Shown: piece after piece, positions 6,707 to 14,043 of the stretch
Layout: every line of letters starts with the position of its first letter
Numbering within the stretch: position 1 is the stretch's first letter
Assembly (NCBI GenBank): GCA_934725105.1
Contig: CAKVBD010000036.1
Location: forward strand, 1-22,013
Direction: 5' to 3'
Length of the DNA stretch: 22,013 bases
DNA from: an uncultured Bulleidia sp.
GTDB taxonomy: Bacteria; Bacillota_I; Bacilli_A; Erysipelotrichales; Erysipelotrichaceae
Notes under the pieces: model-generated
What the model saw: only the letters and a program-made list of their open reading frames with translations
Databases searched by the model: none
What the model was told of the DNA's origin: nothing
Made by a program: the position numbers and the translations under genes

Positions 6707-6893
6707 TTTCTGCCTCTTTCTTCTTTTCATATGTTCCACGCATTGCACAGTCTTTCATACCACATGCACTGCAATCTGGCGTGAGATTTTCACATCCTTC
6801 TGGAACAGGAGTTTTCTTATTCAGTCTAAGCAAAACAACATTCAACAGGAATAGTCCTACAGCCAATACAACTGCGACTATAATTCTTACCAT
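6693..6893 (-). CDS. Small Cys-rich membrane protein within the rnf operon
   Basis: This 66-residue protein lies between rnfA and rnfB. It has one transmembrane helix (about 3-24) followed by a short soluble tail with Cys34, 41, 44 and 49, a C-x6-C-x2-C-x4-C pattern, and a C-terminal Cys66. The pattern is compatible with an Fe-S cluster and resembles a miniature RnfB. The ATG follows the rnfA stop by a single base, and the gene overlaps rnfB, so translation is tightly coupled. The function is not recognised. It may supply a cluster missing from the shortened RnfB. FeoB-associated Cys-rich proteins are a superficial alternative, but no feoB is present. Confidence 0.75.
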   Translation of the reverse strand: MVRIIVAVVLAVGLFLLNVVLLRLNKKTPVPEGCENLTPDCSACGMKDCAMRGTYEKKKEAENGNC

Positions 6894-6894
6894 C

Positions 6895-7467
6895 TTATAC
6901 AAGACCTGCAAGAGCTGAGAAAGCGATTGCCATGATACCAGCTACTACGAAAGCAATTGGATTACCCTGGAATGCCTTTGGAACATTGTTTTGATTTAAT
7001 CTTTCTCTGATTGTTGCGAAGATGACAAGCATTAACATGAAACCTGCTGGAGTAGCAATGGAGTTAACCATTGTCTGAACAAGTGTGTATCCCTGTGTAA
7101 TGTTATCCTGAGCAACATAGAGAACTGTACAGTTTGTTGTGATTAATGGTAAATAGATACCTAACTGCTTATAAAGTGCAGGTGAGAATTTCTTTACGAA
7201 TAATTCTACGAACTGTACGAAAGCTGCAATCAATAGAATGAATGTAATTAACTGCATATATTCCAGATTTAATGGAACTAATACGAAGTAATACAAGAAG
7301 TAAGACAATACAGATGCACCAAAGATAACGAAGATAACAGCTGCACCCATACCAATTGCAGAATCAAGATGTGTAGATACACCCATGAATGGGCACATAC
7401 CTAAGAACTTAGTTAATACAATGTTGTTGATCAACATTGCGGAAATAAATAACGCTAGAATGTTCAT
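6895..7467 (-). CDS. rnfA: Rnf complex membrane subunit A
   Basis: This 190-residue integral membrane protein with about six helices is of normal length for RnfA/NqrE. LGMCPFMG (Cys25) and TTNCTVLY (Cys113) are the conserved half-helix cysteines that, with two from RnfE, bind the intramembrane 2Fe-2S cluster. It starts 2 bases after the rnfE stop, with an AAGGAGG site inside the rnfE end. It belongs to the ion-translocating core of the complex. Confidence 0.96.
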   Translation of the reverse strand: MNILALFISAMLINNIVLTKFLGMCPFMGVSTHLDSAIGMGAAVIFVIFGASVLSYFLYYFVLVPLNLEYMQLITFILLIAAFVQFVELFVKKFSPALYKQLGIYLPLITTNCTVLYVAQDNITQGYTLVQTMVNSIATPAGFMLMLVIFATIRERLNQNNVPKAFQGNPIAFVVAGIMAIAFSALAGLV

Positions 7468-7469
7468 AC

Positions 7470-8204
7470 TTAAGCTGCCTCCTTAGCTGCCTTTTCTTTA
7501 GCAAGCTGTGCTGCTTTTGCCTTTGCTGCGGCAACTTTCGCTGCCTTTTCAGCTGCTGCTTCAGCTTCAGCAAGTTTGTTCTTGTATAAAGCAATCAATG
7601 CAGCTAATACCGCAAATGTGAAGAATGCACCTGTTTCACCAGTAAACATTGGAATAATGAACTGTTCAGGAATCAATCTGATTGAGAAAATCACTGCACT
7701 TCCAGCAAATGGGTTTGTTAACTCAAGAACACCTGTACCAAGAACCTGTCTAATCAATGACATTACAAGTAATGACAATGTGTAAGATAAGCCCATCATC
7801 AAGCCATCTTTAGCAGAATCCTTGACATTATGGTTACATGCATATGCTTCAGCACGACCAAGAATAATACAGTTAACAACGATCAATGACAAGAATGCAC
7901 CTAATGCTGTATACAGGTCAACTGCATATGCATTCAAGAACATCTGTAAGATTGTTACTAATGTCGCAATAACTACAATGTATACAGGAATATGAATATC
8001 ATCTGGAGTAATTGGAGCAATCAAGCTAACTACAACGTTACTTAATACCAATACGAAGATAACACCAGCACCCATGCCAAGTGCGTTATTGATTGAAGTT
8101 GAAATAGCTAATGTTGAACAGATACCAAGGTATAAACCAAATACTGGGTTATCTGTTAGCATCTTAGAGAAGAAGCCTTGCTTTTTTGTTTTCTTTTCAC
8201 TCAT
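7470..8204 (-). CDS. rnfE: Rnf complex membrane subunit E with Ala/Lys-rich tail
   Basis: The 244-residue product has the expected six-helix RnfE/NqrD core (residues 1-206). Cluster cysteines lie in YLGICSTLA (Cys29) and VVNCIILGRAEAYA (Cys112). The last 38 or so residues (207-244) are an unusual Ala/Lys/Glu-rich segment, probably a cytoplasmic helix or coiled coil. Typical RnfE proteins end near 200-210 residues. The ATG has a GGAGG site 8 bases upstream. The extension may dock a soluble partner or another subunit; this is inference. Confidence 0.95.
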   Translation of the reverse strand: MSEKKTKKQGFFSKMLTDNPVFGLYLGICSTLAISTSINNALGMGAGVIFVLVLSNVVVSLIAPITPDDIHIPVYIVVIATLVTILQMFLNAYAVDLYTALGAFLSLIVVNCIILGRAEAYACNHNVKDSAKDGLMMGLSYTLSLLVMSLIRQVLGTGVLELTNPFAGSAVIFSIRLIPEQFIIPMFTGETGAFFTFAVLAALIALYKNKLAEAEAAAEKAAKVAAAKAKAAQLAKEKAAKEAA

Positions 8205-8217
8205 GTTTCTCTCCTCC

Positions 8218-9366
8218 TTACTTGCTAGATGCTAAAGCAGCATTGATCATTGTCTTAACTGCTTCACTTGTAAATGTAGCGCCACTAAGATCATCGACTT
8301 CATCAGCACTAGATACACCTTCTAAGCTAGATGCATCTTCAAACCAGTCGTCACCAACGCCATCACCATTATCATCACCCTTGAGGTCTTTAACGGATGC
8401 AACCTTACCATCCTTGACTTCAATTGTTGCTGTTAATTCACCAGCGAATCCTTGTGCCTTGCAGGCAAAAGTTCCATCGCCATTATCACTACATGCATTT
8501 GCTGTAGCATTTGCAGAATCTAATGCAGCCTGGATCATGCTCTTAACTGCGTTAGATGTAACTGTAGCACCTGTCATAGCGTCGATTTCATCAGCGCTAG
8601 ATACACCTTCTAAGCTTGAAGCATCAGTGAACCAGTCATCACCAACACCATCGCCATCATCATCGCCCTTGAGATCCTTAACGCTGACAACCTTGCCATC
8701 CTTGACTTCGATTGTAGCTGTTAATTCACCAGCGAATCCAGTTACCTTACATCCATATGTACCGTCACCATTGTCTGTACATGATGCATCAGATTTTGCA
8801 CTTGCATTTTCAGCAGCACTTGCAGCTGCATCTGCGTCAAAGTCGATACCCTGGATTTCGTTATACACACTTTCTGCTTCTGTAACTGCTGCACTGACAG
8901 CCTTAGATGTTACAGTTGCACCAGAAATAATAGGAACAGAATCTGTTGAAGTTAAACCAATGACCTGATTTGCATAGTCATCCTTGAATAACTTATCACC
9001 CTTACCAGCAGTTTCAGAGTTTGATAGACCTTCGTAGCCAACAATGTTACCATCGTTGTCGAATGCAATCGCAAACTTGAATCCATCGGAAGAGTAACCT
9101 GTGTTATGAAGTGTGAAGACATAACCTTCATCCTTTGCTTCATATACACCATCGATGAGTTCTGTATCATCTGTCTTATATTTGTCTGTTACGTCAGTAA
9201 ATTCTCCATTAGGGAAGAAGTTTTCAAGAGTTGATTGTACTTGCTTTAATGCGTTATCAGCAATCACTGGAGCTGTAACAGCATTAACTGCAGATAACAG
9301 TAAACCTGCACAAGCACTGACAACACCTAGAAGAACTGTTTTATACATACTTGAATTCTTATCCAT
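8218..9366 (-). CDS. rnfG: RnfG with three FMN-binding domains
   Basis: This 382-residue protein is almost twice the usual RnfG length of about 200. Residues 1-172 are a standard RnfG: an N-terminal transmembrane helix (10-33) and an extracytoplasmic FMN_bind domain with the flavinylation motif SGATVTS (Thr151). Two tandem repeats follow (about 193-285 and 289-381), each ending in another motif: DAMTGATVTS (Thr268) and DDLSGATFTS (Thr364). Both match the ApbE target pattern D-x2-[ST]-G-A-T. Each repeat also has a Cys pair (Cys196/206, Cys292/302) and an acidic DGDGVGDD segment that could bind calcium. Three covalent FMNs are therefore predicted outside the membrane. The neighbouring apbE encodes the likely modifying enzyme. 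Confidence 0.93.
   Translation of the reverse strand: MDKNSSMYKTVLLGVVSACAGLLLSAVNAVTAPVIADNALKQVQSTLENFFPNGEFTDVTDKYKTDDTELIDGVYEAKDEGYVFTLHNTGYSSDGFKFAIAFDNDGNIVGYEGLSNSETAGKGDKLFKDDYANQVIGLTSTDSVPIISGATVTSKAVSAAVTEAESVYNEIQGIDFDADAAASAAENASAKSDASCTDNGDGTYGCKVTGFAGELTATIEVKDGKVVSVKDLKGDDDGDGVGDDWFTDASSLEGVSSADEIDAMTGATVTSNAVKSMIQAALDSANATANACSDNGDGTFACKAQGFAGELTATIEVKDGKVASVKDLKGDDNGDGVGDDWFEDASSLEGVSSADEVDDLSGATFTSEAVKTMINAALASSK
8224..8790 (-). repeat. Tandem duplication inside rnfG (period 288 bp)
   Basis: Two 279-bp units (8512-8790 and 8224-8502) encode 93-residue domains that are about three-quarters identical by eye. The blocks GFAGELTATIEVKDGKV and DASSLEGVSSADE are unchanged between copies. 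The duplication maintains reading frame and both flavinylation motifs. Confidence 0.9.
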
Positions 9367-9379
9367 GTTGTCCGCCTCC

Positions 9380-10522
9380 TTACTCTACATTCACAGTTTC
9401 AACAACTGCTGTTTCGTGATTTGCAACGCTAGCACTTTCTGCTTCAGTGTTCTTTAAGAAACCACCAACAAGAAGTGTAATAACTAATACAACTGCAGAA
9501 ACAATGCAAACTTTACGCTGAATTGTTTTTGCATCCTTGATCTGGGAACCATCACAAAGCTTATCAATTGCTGGAGTAAGCATGTTCATTAATAAGATAG
9601 AGAATAAAGCTCCATCTGGTAAAGATGCCTTCCATCTAATCAATAATGTTAAGCAACCTGCACAGATTGCAAACAAAATCTTACCAGGAATAGATACTGG
9701 TGTTGTAACTGGATCAGTAATCATAAATACGCCACAGAACAATACACCACCAACTAGTAAGTTGAAGATAGCAAATTCAACACCTGCACCATGGATCAAA
9801 CCTGTAATCAAAGATACAACGAATACAGTTACAAAGTATGTAATAGATAATCTAGGATCAATGACTCTCATATAAATGAGCCAAGCTAATAAGATAATCA
9901 ATAACAATGCACAGCTGCCACCAATAACAGTTGCATAGTTACCTAAAAGCATAGAACCAAATCCACCAAGATCACTGACAACACCAGAAACAACTGTCTG
10001 ATTAGAAGCCCAGCCTTGAGATGCCATAGATGTTAATGGAGTTGCACCAGATAATACTTCACTTGTAACCTTAGCATCAACACTTGCACCAAAGCTGTTC
10101 ATGATCAAAGCTTCGCCAAATGCTGCAGGGTTAAAGATATTCTGACCAAAACCACCAAATACAAGCTTACCGAATACAATTGCAATTACAGTTGAAACGA
10201 AAATTGCATAGTAGCTGACATCAATCTTTGTAATTAATACAATGATCATGCCTGTAACCCAGCCATAAGATCTGGAAACATCCTTCATGATATTTTTAGA
10301 TCCCATGATCTTAAAATAAATAGCTTCTGTTAGTACTGCAGCCACAACTGCACATACACCCATCAAAATTACTCTTAAACCATATGCAAATGAGAATCTC
10401 ATTCCATACCATGCTGCTGAGAATACAAATACACAAAGAAGTGCAATTGTAAGAACACGCATAATATGTGTTGTAGATTGTTCATTACGATAGTTTGGAG
10501 AAGGTTTAAATGTAAACTTCAT
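9380..10522 (-). CDS. rnfD: Rnf complex membrane subunit D
   Basis: This 380-residue polytopic membrane subunit is of the NqrB/RnfD family. NPAAFGEALI and LSGATPLTSM mark the FMN site, with Thr161 as the likely covalent attachment residue. The usual RnfD ends soon after the NMLTPAIDKL segment. Here the chain continues through CDGSQIKDAKTIQRK, one extra transmembrane helix and a polar tail of about 25 residues. With one more helix, the new C-terminus may lie on the outer face near RnfG. The start has a GGGAGG site about 12 bases upstream. The gene lies 2 bases after rnfC and 13 before rnfG. Confidence 0.95.
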   Translation of the reverse strand: MKFTFKPSPNYRNEQSTTHIMRVLTIALLCVFVFSAAWYGMRFSFAYGLRVILMGVCAVVAAVLTEAIYFKIMGSKNIMKDVSRSYGWVTGMIIVLITKIDVSYYAIFVSTVIAIVFGKLVFGGFGQNIFNPAAFGEALIMNSFGASVDAKVTSEVLSGATPLTSMASQGWASNQTVVSGVVSDLGGFGSMLLGNYATVIGGSCALLLIILLAWLIYMRVIDPRLSITYFVTVFVVSLITGLIHGAGVEFAIFNLLVGGVLFCGVFMITDPVTTPVSIPGKILFAICAGCLTLLIRWKASLPDGALFSILLMNMLTPAIDKLCDGSQIKDAKTIQRKVCIVSAVVLVITLLVGGFLKNTEAESASVANHETAVVETVNVE

Positions 10523-10524
10523 AC

Positions 10525-11823
10525 TTATTTCTTACCTCCCTGTAATCGAATGAAATTCTTTGCACGTCTGACATTTTCAGTAACCGCAATCTTAGATGGA
10601 CAAATATATGTACATAAACCACATTCAATACAATCCATAACATGTAATTTATTCAATGTAGCTTCATCTTTGCTCTTACCAGCAGCCGCAATACGAACTG
10701 GCTGTAATCCAGATGGACATGTTGTTGTACATCTGCCACAACGCAAGCAAGCAACTTCATCCTCTTCCTTATTGATTAATACTGTTAAACCATTATTCTG
10801 TGGTGCAATTACAAATGCATCATTTGGAATTGTTCTACCCATCATTGGTCCACCAGCAATCAATAATACGTTATCAACACCATCCTTATATCCGCCAACA
10901 GCTTCAATAATTTCGTGTGCCTTTGTACCTACTGGAACATATACGTTCTTTGGATCCTTTAAAGCGTCTCCACTAACAGTTACATACTTATGTGTAATAG
11001 GCATGCCATTGTCAATTGCATTACCCAATGCAATTGCTGTAGAAGCATTGTTGAGAATCATACCTGCTTCAATAGGAAGCATGTTATATCTCTTACCTGT
11101 TAGTTCATATACAAGTGTACGTTCCCATCCCATTGGGTAAATGTTTGGAACTGTACGAATTTCAATTGGAGTTCCTTCGAATGTCTTCTTAAGATCTTCA
11201 ATCTGCTTCTTCTTGTCTTCCTTGATTGCAATGCAACCCTTCTTAGCCTTGGAAAGCTTGAATAAAGCCAATGTACCTGTCTTTAATAAGTTCAGATTTT
11301 CTTCAATGTTCTTGTAGTCAGCTGTTAAGTATGGTTCACATTCAACAGCGTTTACCGCAAATAAATCAACATTTTCAGGCTTTAAATATTTCACGTACGT
11401 AGGGAAGCCTGCACCGCCTAAACCGAGCATACCTGCATTCTTAACGAACTCAAGCAGTTCTTCCCAGGTAGCTTTTTCATAATCGAAAGCTGCAAAAGCT
11501 CTAACAGCAGTATGTTTGTGATCGTTTTGAATCTTCAAATGATCTGCTTGTGTCATTGAAGATGTCATGAATTTTTCTACTGCAGTAACAGTACCTGATA
11601 CTGGAGAGAAAATTGGCAGAAAGAATCGATCGTTTCTTTCAGCTATTTTTGTGCCGACTTTAACTTCATCACCAACTTGTACACATGGAGTGCATGGGGC
11701 ATTACCATTTACAAGTGGTATATAGACATAATCAGGGTCAATGGACTTTAATACTTCTTTATCCATTGTCAGATCTTTATGTCCATTTAGGTGATAATGC
11801 ATCGGACCTGTAAATAATGACAT
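10525..11823 (-). CDS. rnfC: Rnf complex NADH-binding subunit C
   Basis: This 432-residue peripheral subunit is full length. GLGGAGFPT and AVNAVECEPYLTADY form the flavin/NAD-binding core shared with complex I subunit NuoF. Two ferredoxin-type 4Fe-4S motifs follow: CLRCGRCTTTCPSG (from 359) and CIECGLCTYICPS (from 398). It catalyses electron exchange with NAD(H) on the cytoplasmic side. It is the first gene of the rnfCDGE-A-(66 aa)-B operon. An AGGAGG site lies about 11 bases before the ATG. The promoter region carries a cre-like site and a Rex-like site. Confidence 0.96.
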   Translation of the reverse strand: MSLFTGPMHYHLNGHKDLTMDKEVLKSIDPDYVYIPLVNGNAPCTPCVQVGDEVKVGTKIAERNDRFFLPIFSPVSGTVTAVEKFMTSSMTQADHLKIQNDHKHTAVRAFAAFDYEKATWEELLEFVKNAGMLGLGGAGFPTYVKYLKPENVDLFAVNAVECEPYLTADYKNIEENLNLLKTGTLALFKLSKAKKGCIAIKEDKKKQIEDLKKTFEGTPIEIRTVPNIYPMGWERTLVYELTGKRYNMLPIEAGMILNNASTAIALGNAIDNGMPITHKYVTVSGDALKDPKNVYVPVGTKAHEIIEAVGGYKDGVDNVLLIAGGPMMGRTIPNDAFVIAPQNNGLTVLINKEEDEVACLRCGRCTTTCPSGLQPVRIAAAGKSKDEATLNKLHVMDCIECGLCTYICPSKIAVTENVRRAKNFIRLQGGKK

Positions 11824-11854
11824 AGTTGTCGTCTCCTCCTAACAAATCTCTAAT

Positions 11855-11863
11855 ATTCTAGCA
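11855..11863 (-). promoter_or_regulatory. Extended -10 of the rnf operon
   Basis: On the reverse strand TGCTAGAAT is an extended -10, about 32 bases before the rnfC ATG. The same nine bases form the -10 of the divergent apbE gene. No strong -35 is visible; that position is occupied by the cre-like site. Confidence 0.55.
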
Positions 11864-11867
11864 TCAT

Positions 11868-11882
11868 TTGCAAACGTTTTCT
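11868..11882. promoter_or_regulatory. cre-like operator in the rnf promoter
   Basis: TTGCAAACGTTTTCT matches WTGNAANCGNWNNCW at all defined positions. It covers the -35 region of the rnf promoter, so a bound CcpA-type regulator would be expected to repress the operon. Confidence 0.6.
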
Positions 11883-11924
11883 CGCTTTTTCTTAAAAGTT
11901 TGTGAAATTTTCGTGGTTTTCAAC

Positions 11925-11942
11925 TTGTGAATATTTGAACAA
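11925..11942. promoter_or_regulatory. Rex-like operator between rnfC and apbE
   Basis: TTGTGAATATTTGAACAA has the 18-base length and TTGTGAA...ACAA arms of Rex operators (TTGTGAANNNNTTCACAA), with two mismatches in the second arm. An isolated TTGTGAA half-site lies 25 bases away at 11900-11906. Rex senses the NADH/NAD ratio and controls redox genes in Firmicutes, which suits rnf and apbE. Centred about 65-85 bases from both predicted starts, it is not in the classic repressor position. Confidence 0.45.
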
Positions 11943-11982
11943 TTGAATGGAGATTGAACTGTTAGCGTTTCAGGCATAATCG

Positions 11983-11991
11983 TGCTAGAAT
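11983..11991 (+). promoter_or_regulatory. Extended -10 of apbE
   Basis: TGCTAGAAT ends 10 bases before the apbE ATG, predicting an mRNA with almost no leader. No Shine-Dalgarno sequence precedes the ATG. The same extended -10 occurs on the other strand for rnfC. Confidence 0.5.
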
Positions 11992-12001
11992 AGCGGCTGT
12001 T

Positions 12002-13138
12002 ATGAAGAGAAAAATATTAGCGAAAATAGGATTAGCACTCACACTTTGTGCTGGATGTGCTACAAAACCGGAATCTTCTAAGAAAGTATCAGATTCCTAT
12101 GCAAACACTTCTCTAACAGAAGTATTTGACACAATGTATTCATTCAAAGAATACTCTACAGATCACGACTTATGTGTATCCCATTTCAAAGCAAGTGAGA
12201 AACTATTACAGAACTACACACAACTGTTTGATATCTACAACAATTATGATGGCATCAACAACCTAAAAACAATCAATGACAATGCTGGAAAGCAGCCAGT
12301 TGAAGTTGATCAGGTCATCATTGATATGTTAAAGATGGCAAAACAGTTCTATGACTACAGTGATGGAGAATTCGATATCACAATCGGTTCTCTATTAAAA
12401 GTATGGCACAACTATCGTGAAGAAGGCATCAAGCTCAATGAAGAAGGTAAACTTGGAAAACTCCCAGGTAAAGAAGAACTTGAAGAAGCAAGCAAACATA
12501 AAGGATGGGATAAAGTACAGATCGATGAAGAAAACAAAACTGTATTTATTACAGATCCAGATGTTTCTTTAGATGTTGGCGGTATCGCAAAAGGATATGG
12601 CGCAGAACTTGCCGCACAGACAATGATGGATAACGGTATGGAATGCGGCATATTAAATGTCGGAAGAAACATTCGACTCATCGGGAAAAAAGATAACGAA
12701 AACTGGACTGTTGGTATTACAGATCCAGATGGAGATCCTGAAGGAAAATATCCAAATGGACTTGTTGTACTTTCCTTAAAGGAAGCAAATAGTATTGTTA
12801 CAAGTGGTGACTATGAGCGTTACTACAAGGCAGAAGATGGAAATGTATATCCACATATCGTAGATCCTTCTACAATGTACCCTGCTCGTCTGTATCGTTC
12901 TGTCACAATTATTACAGAAGATTCTGCCGTAGCAGACTGTCTATCTACATCGTTATTTACTTTAGATATTGATGAAGGAAAGAAACTTCTTGAAACTTAC
13001 AGTAAAGCATCTGGTAAAAAATGTAATGCAATATGGATTACAGAAGATGACAAGACGCAAGGACACGAAGGAAAGAAAGTTGGCAATTATACTGTTATCT
13101 ATACAGATGGCATTGAGGAGGATATCCTTTGGAACTAA
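12002..13138 (+). CDS. apbE: ApbE FAD:protein FMN transferase (lipoprotein)
   Basis: The 378-residue product begins with a lipoprotein signal ending LCAGC, giving lipidated Cys19. It carries the ApbE signatures: SLDVGGIAKGYGAE, ILNVGRNIRLIG, the TSGDYERYY segment, PHIVDPSTMYPA and TEDSAVADCLSTSLFTLD with the metal-binding Asp. ApbE transfers FMN from FAD to the Thr of [ST]GAT motifs in extracytoplasmic flavoproteins. The four such motifs encoded next door (three in RnfG, one in RnfD) are the evident substrates. It diverges from rnfC across 178 bp and overlaps the next gene by 10 bases. Confidence 0.95.
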   Translation: MKRKILAKIGLALTLCAGCATKPESSKKVSDSYANTSLTEVFDTMYSFKEYSTDHDLCVSHFKASEKLLQNYTQLFDIYNNYDGINNLKTINDNAGKQPVEVDQVIIDMLKMAKQFYDYSDGEFDITIGSLLKVWHNYREEGIKLNEEGKLGKLPGKEELEEASKHKGWDKVQIDEENKTVFITDPDVSLDVGGIAKGYGAELAAQTMMDNGMECGILNVGRNIRLIGKKDNENWTVGITDPDGDPEGKYPNGLVVLSLKEANSIVTSGDYERYYKAEDGNVYPHIVDPSTMYPARLYRSVTIITEDSAVADCLSTSLFTLDIDEGKKLLETYSKASGKKCNAIWITEDDKTQGHEGKKVGNYTVIYTDGIEEDILWN

Positions 13139-13977
13139 TTTTAAATATTTTATTAGATACATTTGAAGATGTTTTAAAAATTATTCCCTTCTTATTTATT
13201 ATCTATCTGATTCTTGAATGGATGGAACAAGAAGCTGGGCATAAAATGGAACGTTTCTTAGAGAAACATCGTAGATTAAACCCACTTGCAGGTACAATCT
13301 TTGGATTGCTGCCTTCTTGCGGCTTTGCTGGAGCAGCTTCTTCCTTATATGCAACAGGTGTAATCTCTGCAGGTACACTTGTCGCAGTCTACTTAAGCAG
13401 TTCTGATGAAATGCTATCCATTATGTTATCAAAGCAGACACCATTTCATGTCATTGCACCAATCCTAGGTGTAAAACTCATTGTTGGCTTAGCAGCTGGA
13501 TATCTATTAGATCTCTTCAGCAGACACAACATGATTCATGTCAATGAATTCTGTGAAGCGGAACATGATGATCATTCTCATGGCATTCTTTACAGCAGTG
13601 TCATGCATACGATTCAGGTTACGATCTGGTTATTTGTGATTACATTTATCTTCAATGGTATCGTTTCACTCCTTGGTGAAGAAACGTTATATAACTTTAT
13701 TATTTCTCATCCAAACAAATCCGTTCTTGTTTCTTCCCTTGTAGGAATGATTCCAAGCTGTGCGTCTTCAATATTATTAACAACGATGTATCTTGAAGGT
13801 GTGATTACATTCCCTGCGGTATGTGCTGGGTTATTAGTCAATGCCGGCAGTGGCATGTTGATTCTTTTCCGTGTCAATCGCAACATAAAAGATAACATGA
13901 TGATCTTATTTGTTACATGGATATGCGGTCTAGTCGCAGGATTCATCCTAGAAATCATCTCCATGTTAATGCTTTAA
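13129..13977 (+). CDS. Predicted heavy-metal exporter, ArsP_2-like permease
   Basis: This 282-residue polytopic membrane protein has about eight to ten helices and two inverted halves, each with a PSC motif: LLPSCGFAGAASSLYATGVI and MIPSCASSILLTTMYLEGVI. This matches the putative 10-TM heavy-metal exporter group (ArsP_2; members are variously annotated as arsenic efflux or manganese transporters). A His/Asp cluster (AEHDDHSHG) in the central loop could bind metal. The start is TTG at 13129, chosen because GAGGAGG lies 6 bases upstream. The gene overlaps apbE by 10 bases and is translationally coupled to it. The link to flavinylation is unexplained. Confidence 0.8.
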   Translation: MELILNILLDTFEDVLKIIPFLFIIYLILEWMEQEAGHKMERFLEKHRRLNPLAGTIFGLLPSCGFAGAASSLYATGVISAGTLVAVYLSSSDEMLSIMLSKQTPFHVIAPILGVKLIVGLAAGYLLDLFSRHNMIHVNEFCEAEHDDHSHGILYSSVMHTIQVTIWLFVITFIFNGIVSLLGEETLYNFIISHPNKSVLVSSLVGMIPSCASSILLTTMYLEGVITFPAVCAGLLVNAGSGMLILFRVNRNIKDNMMILFVTWICGLVAGFILEIISMLML

Positions 13978-13998
13978 AGAGTCTACGGACTCTTTTTT
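13976..13998 (+). terminator. Terminator of apbE/exporter operon
   Basis: AAAGAGTC and GACTCTTT pair around a TACG tetraloop closed by C-G, a very stable loop type, followed by Ts. Confidence 0.88.
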
Positions 13999-14003
13999 AG
14001 ATG

Positions 14004-14038
14004 AAAAAAGCCAGATATGAACAGCATATCTGGTTTTT
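14004..14038. terminator. Bidirectional terminator, mainly for the MATE gene
   Basis: CCAGATATG and CATATCTGG (14011-14019, 14025-14033) form a perfect 9-bp stem, with A-run and T-run flanks that give U-tracts on both strands. It lies just after the MATE stop on the reverse strand. Confidence 0.88.
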
Positions 14039-14043
14039 ATCTT

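Noticed and set aside
8186..8968. Long forward-strand ORF (260 codons) opposite rnfG
   Set aside because: It is an antisense shadow: its repeats mirror the tandem rnfG repeats, and its Ser/Pro-rich composition comes from the opposite-strand codons. It has no fitting promoter context.
11963..11978. Second cre site upstream of apbE (TGTTAGCGTTTCAG)
   Set aside because: It differs from the cre pattern at three fixed positions, too weak to list.
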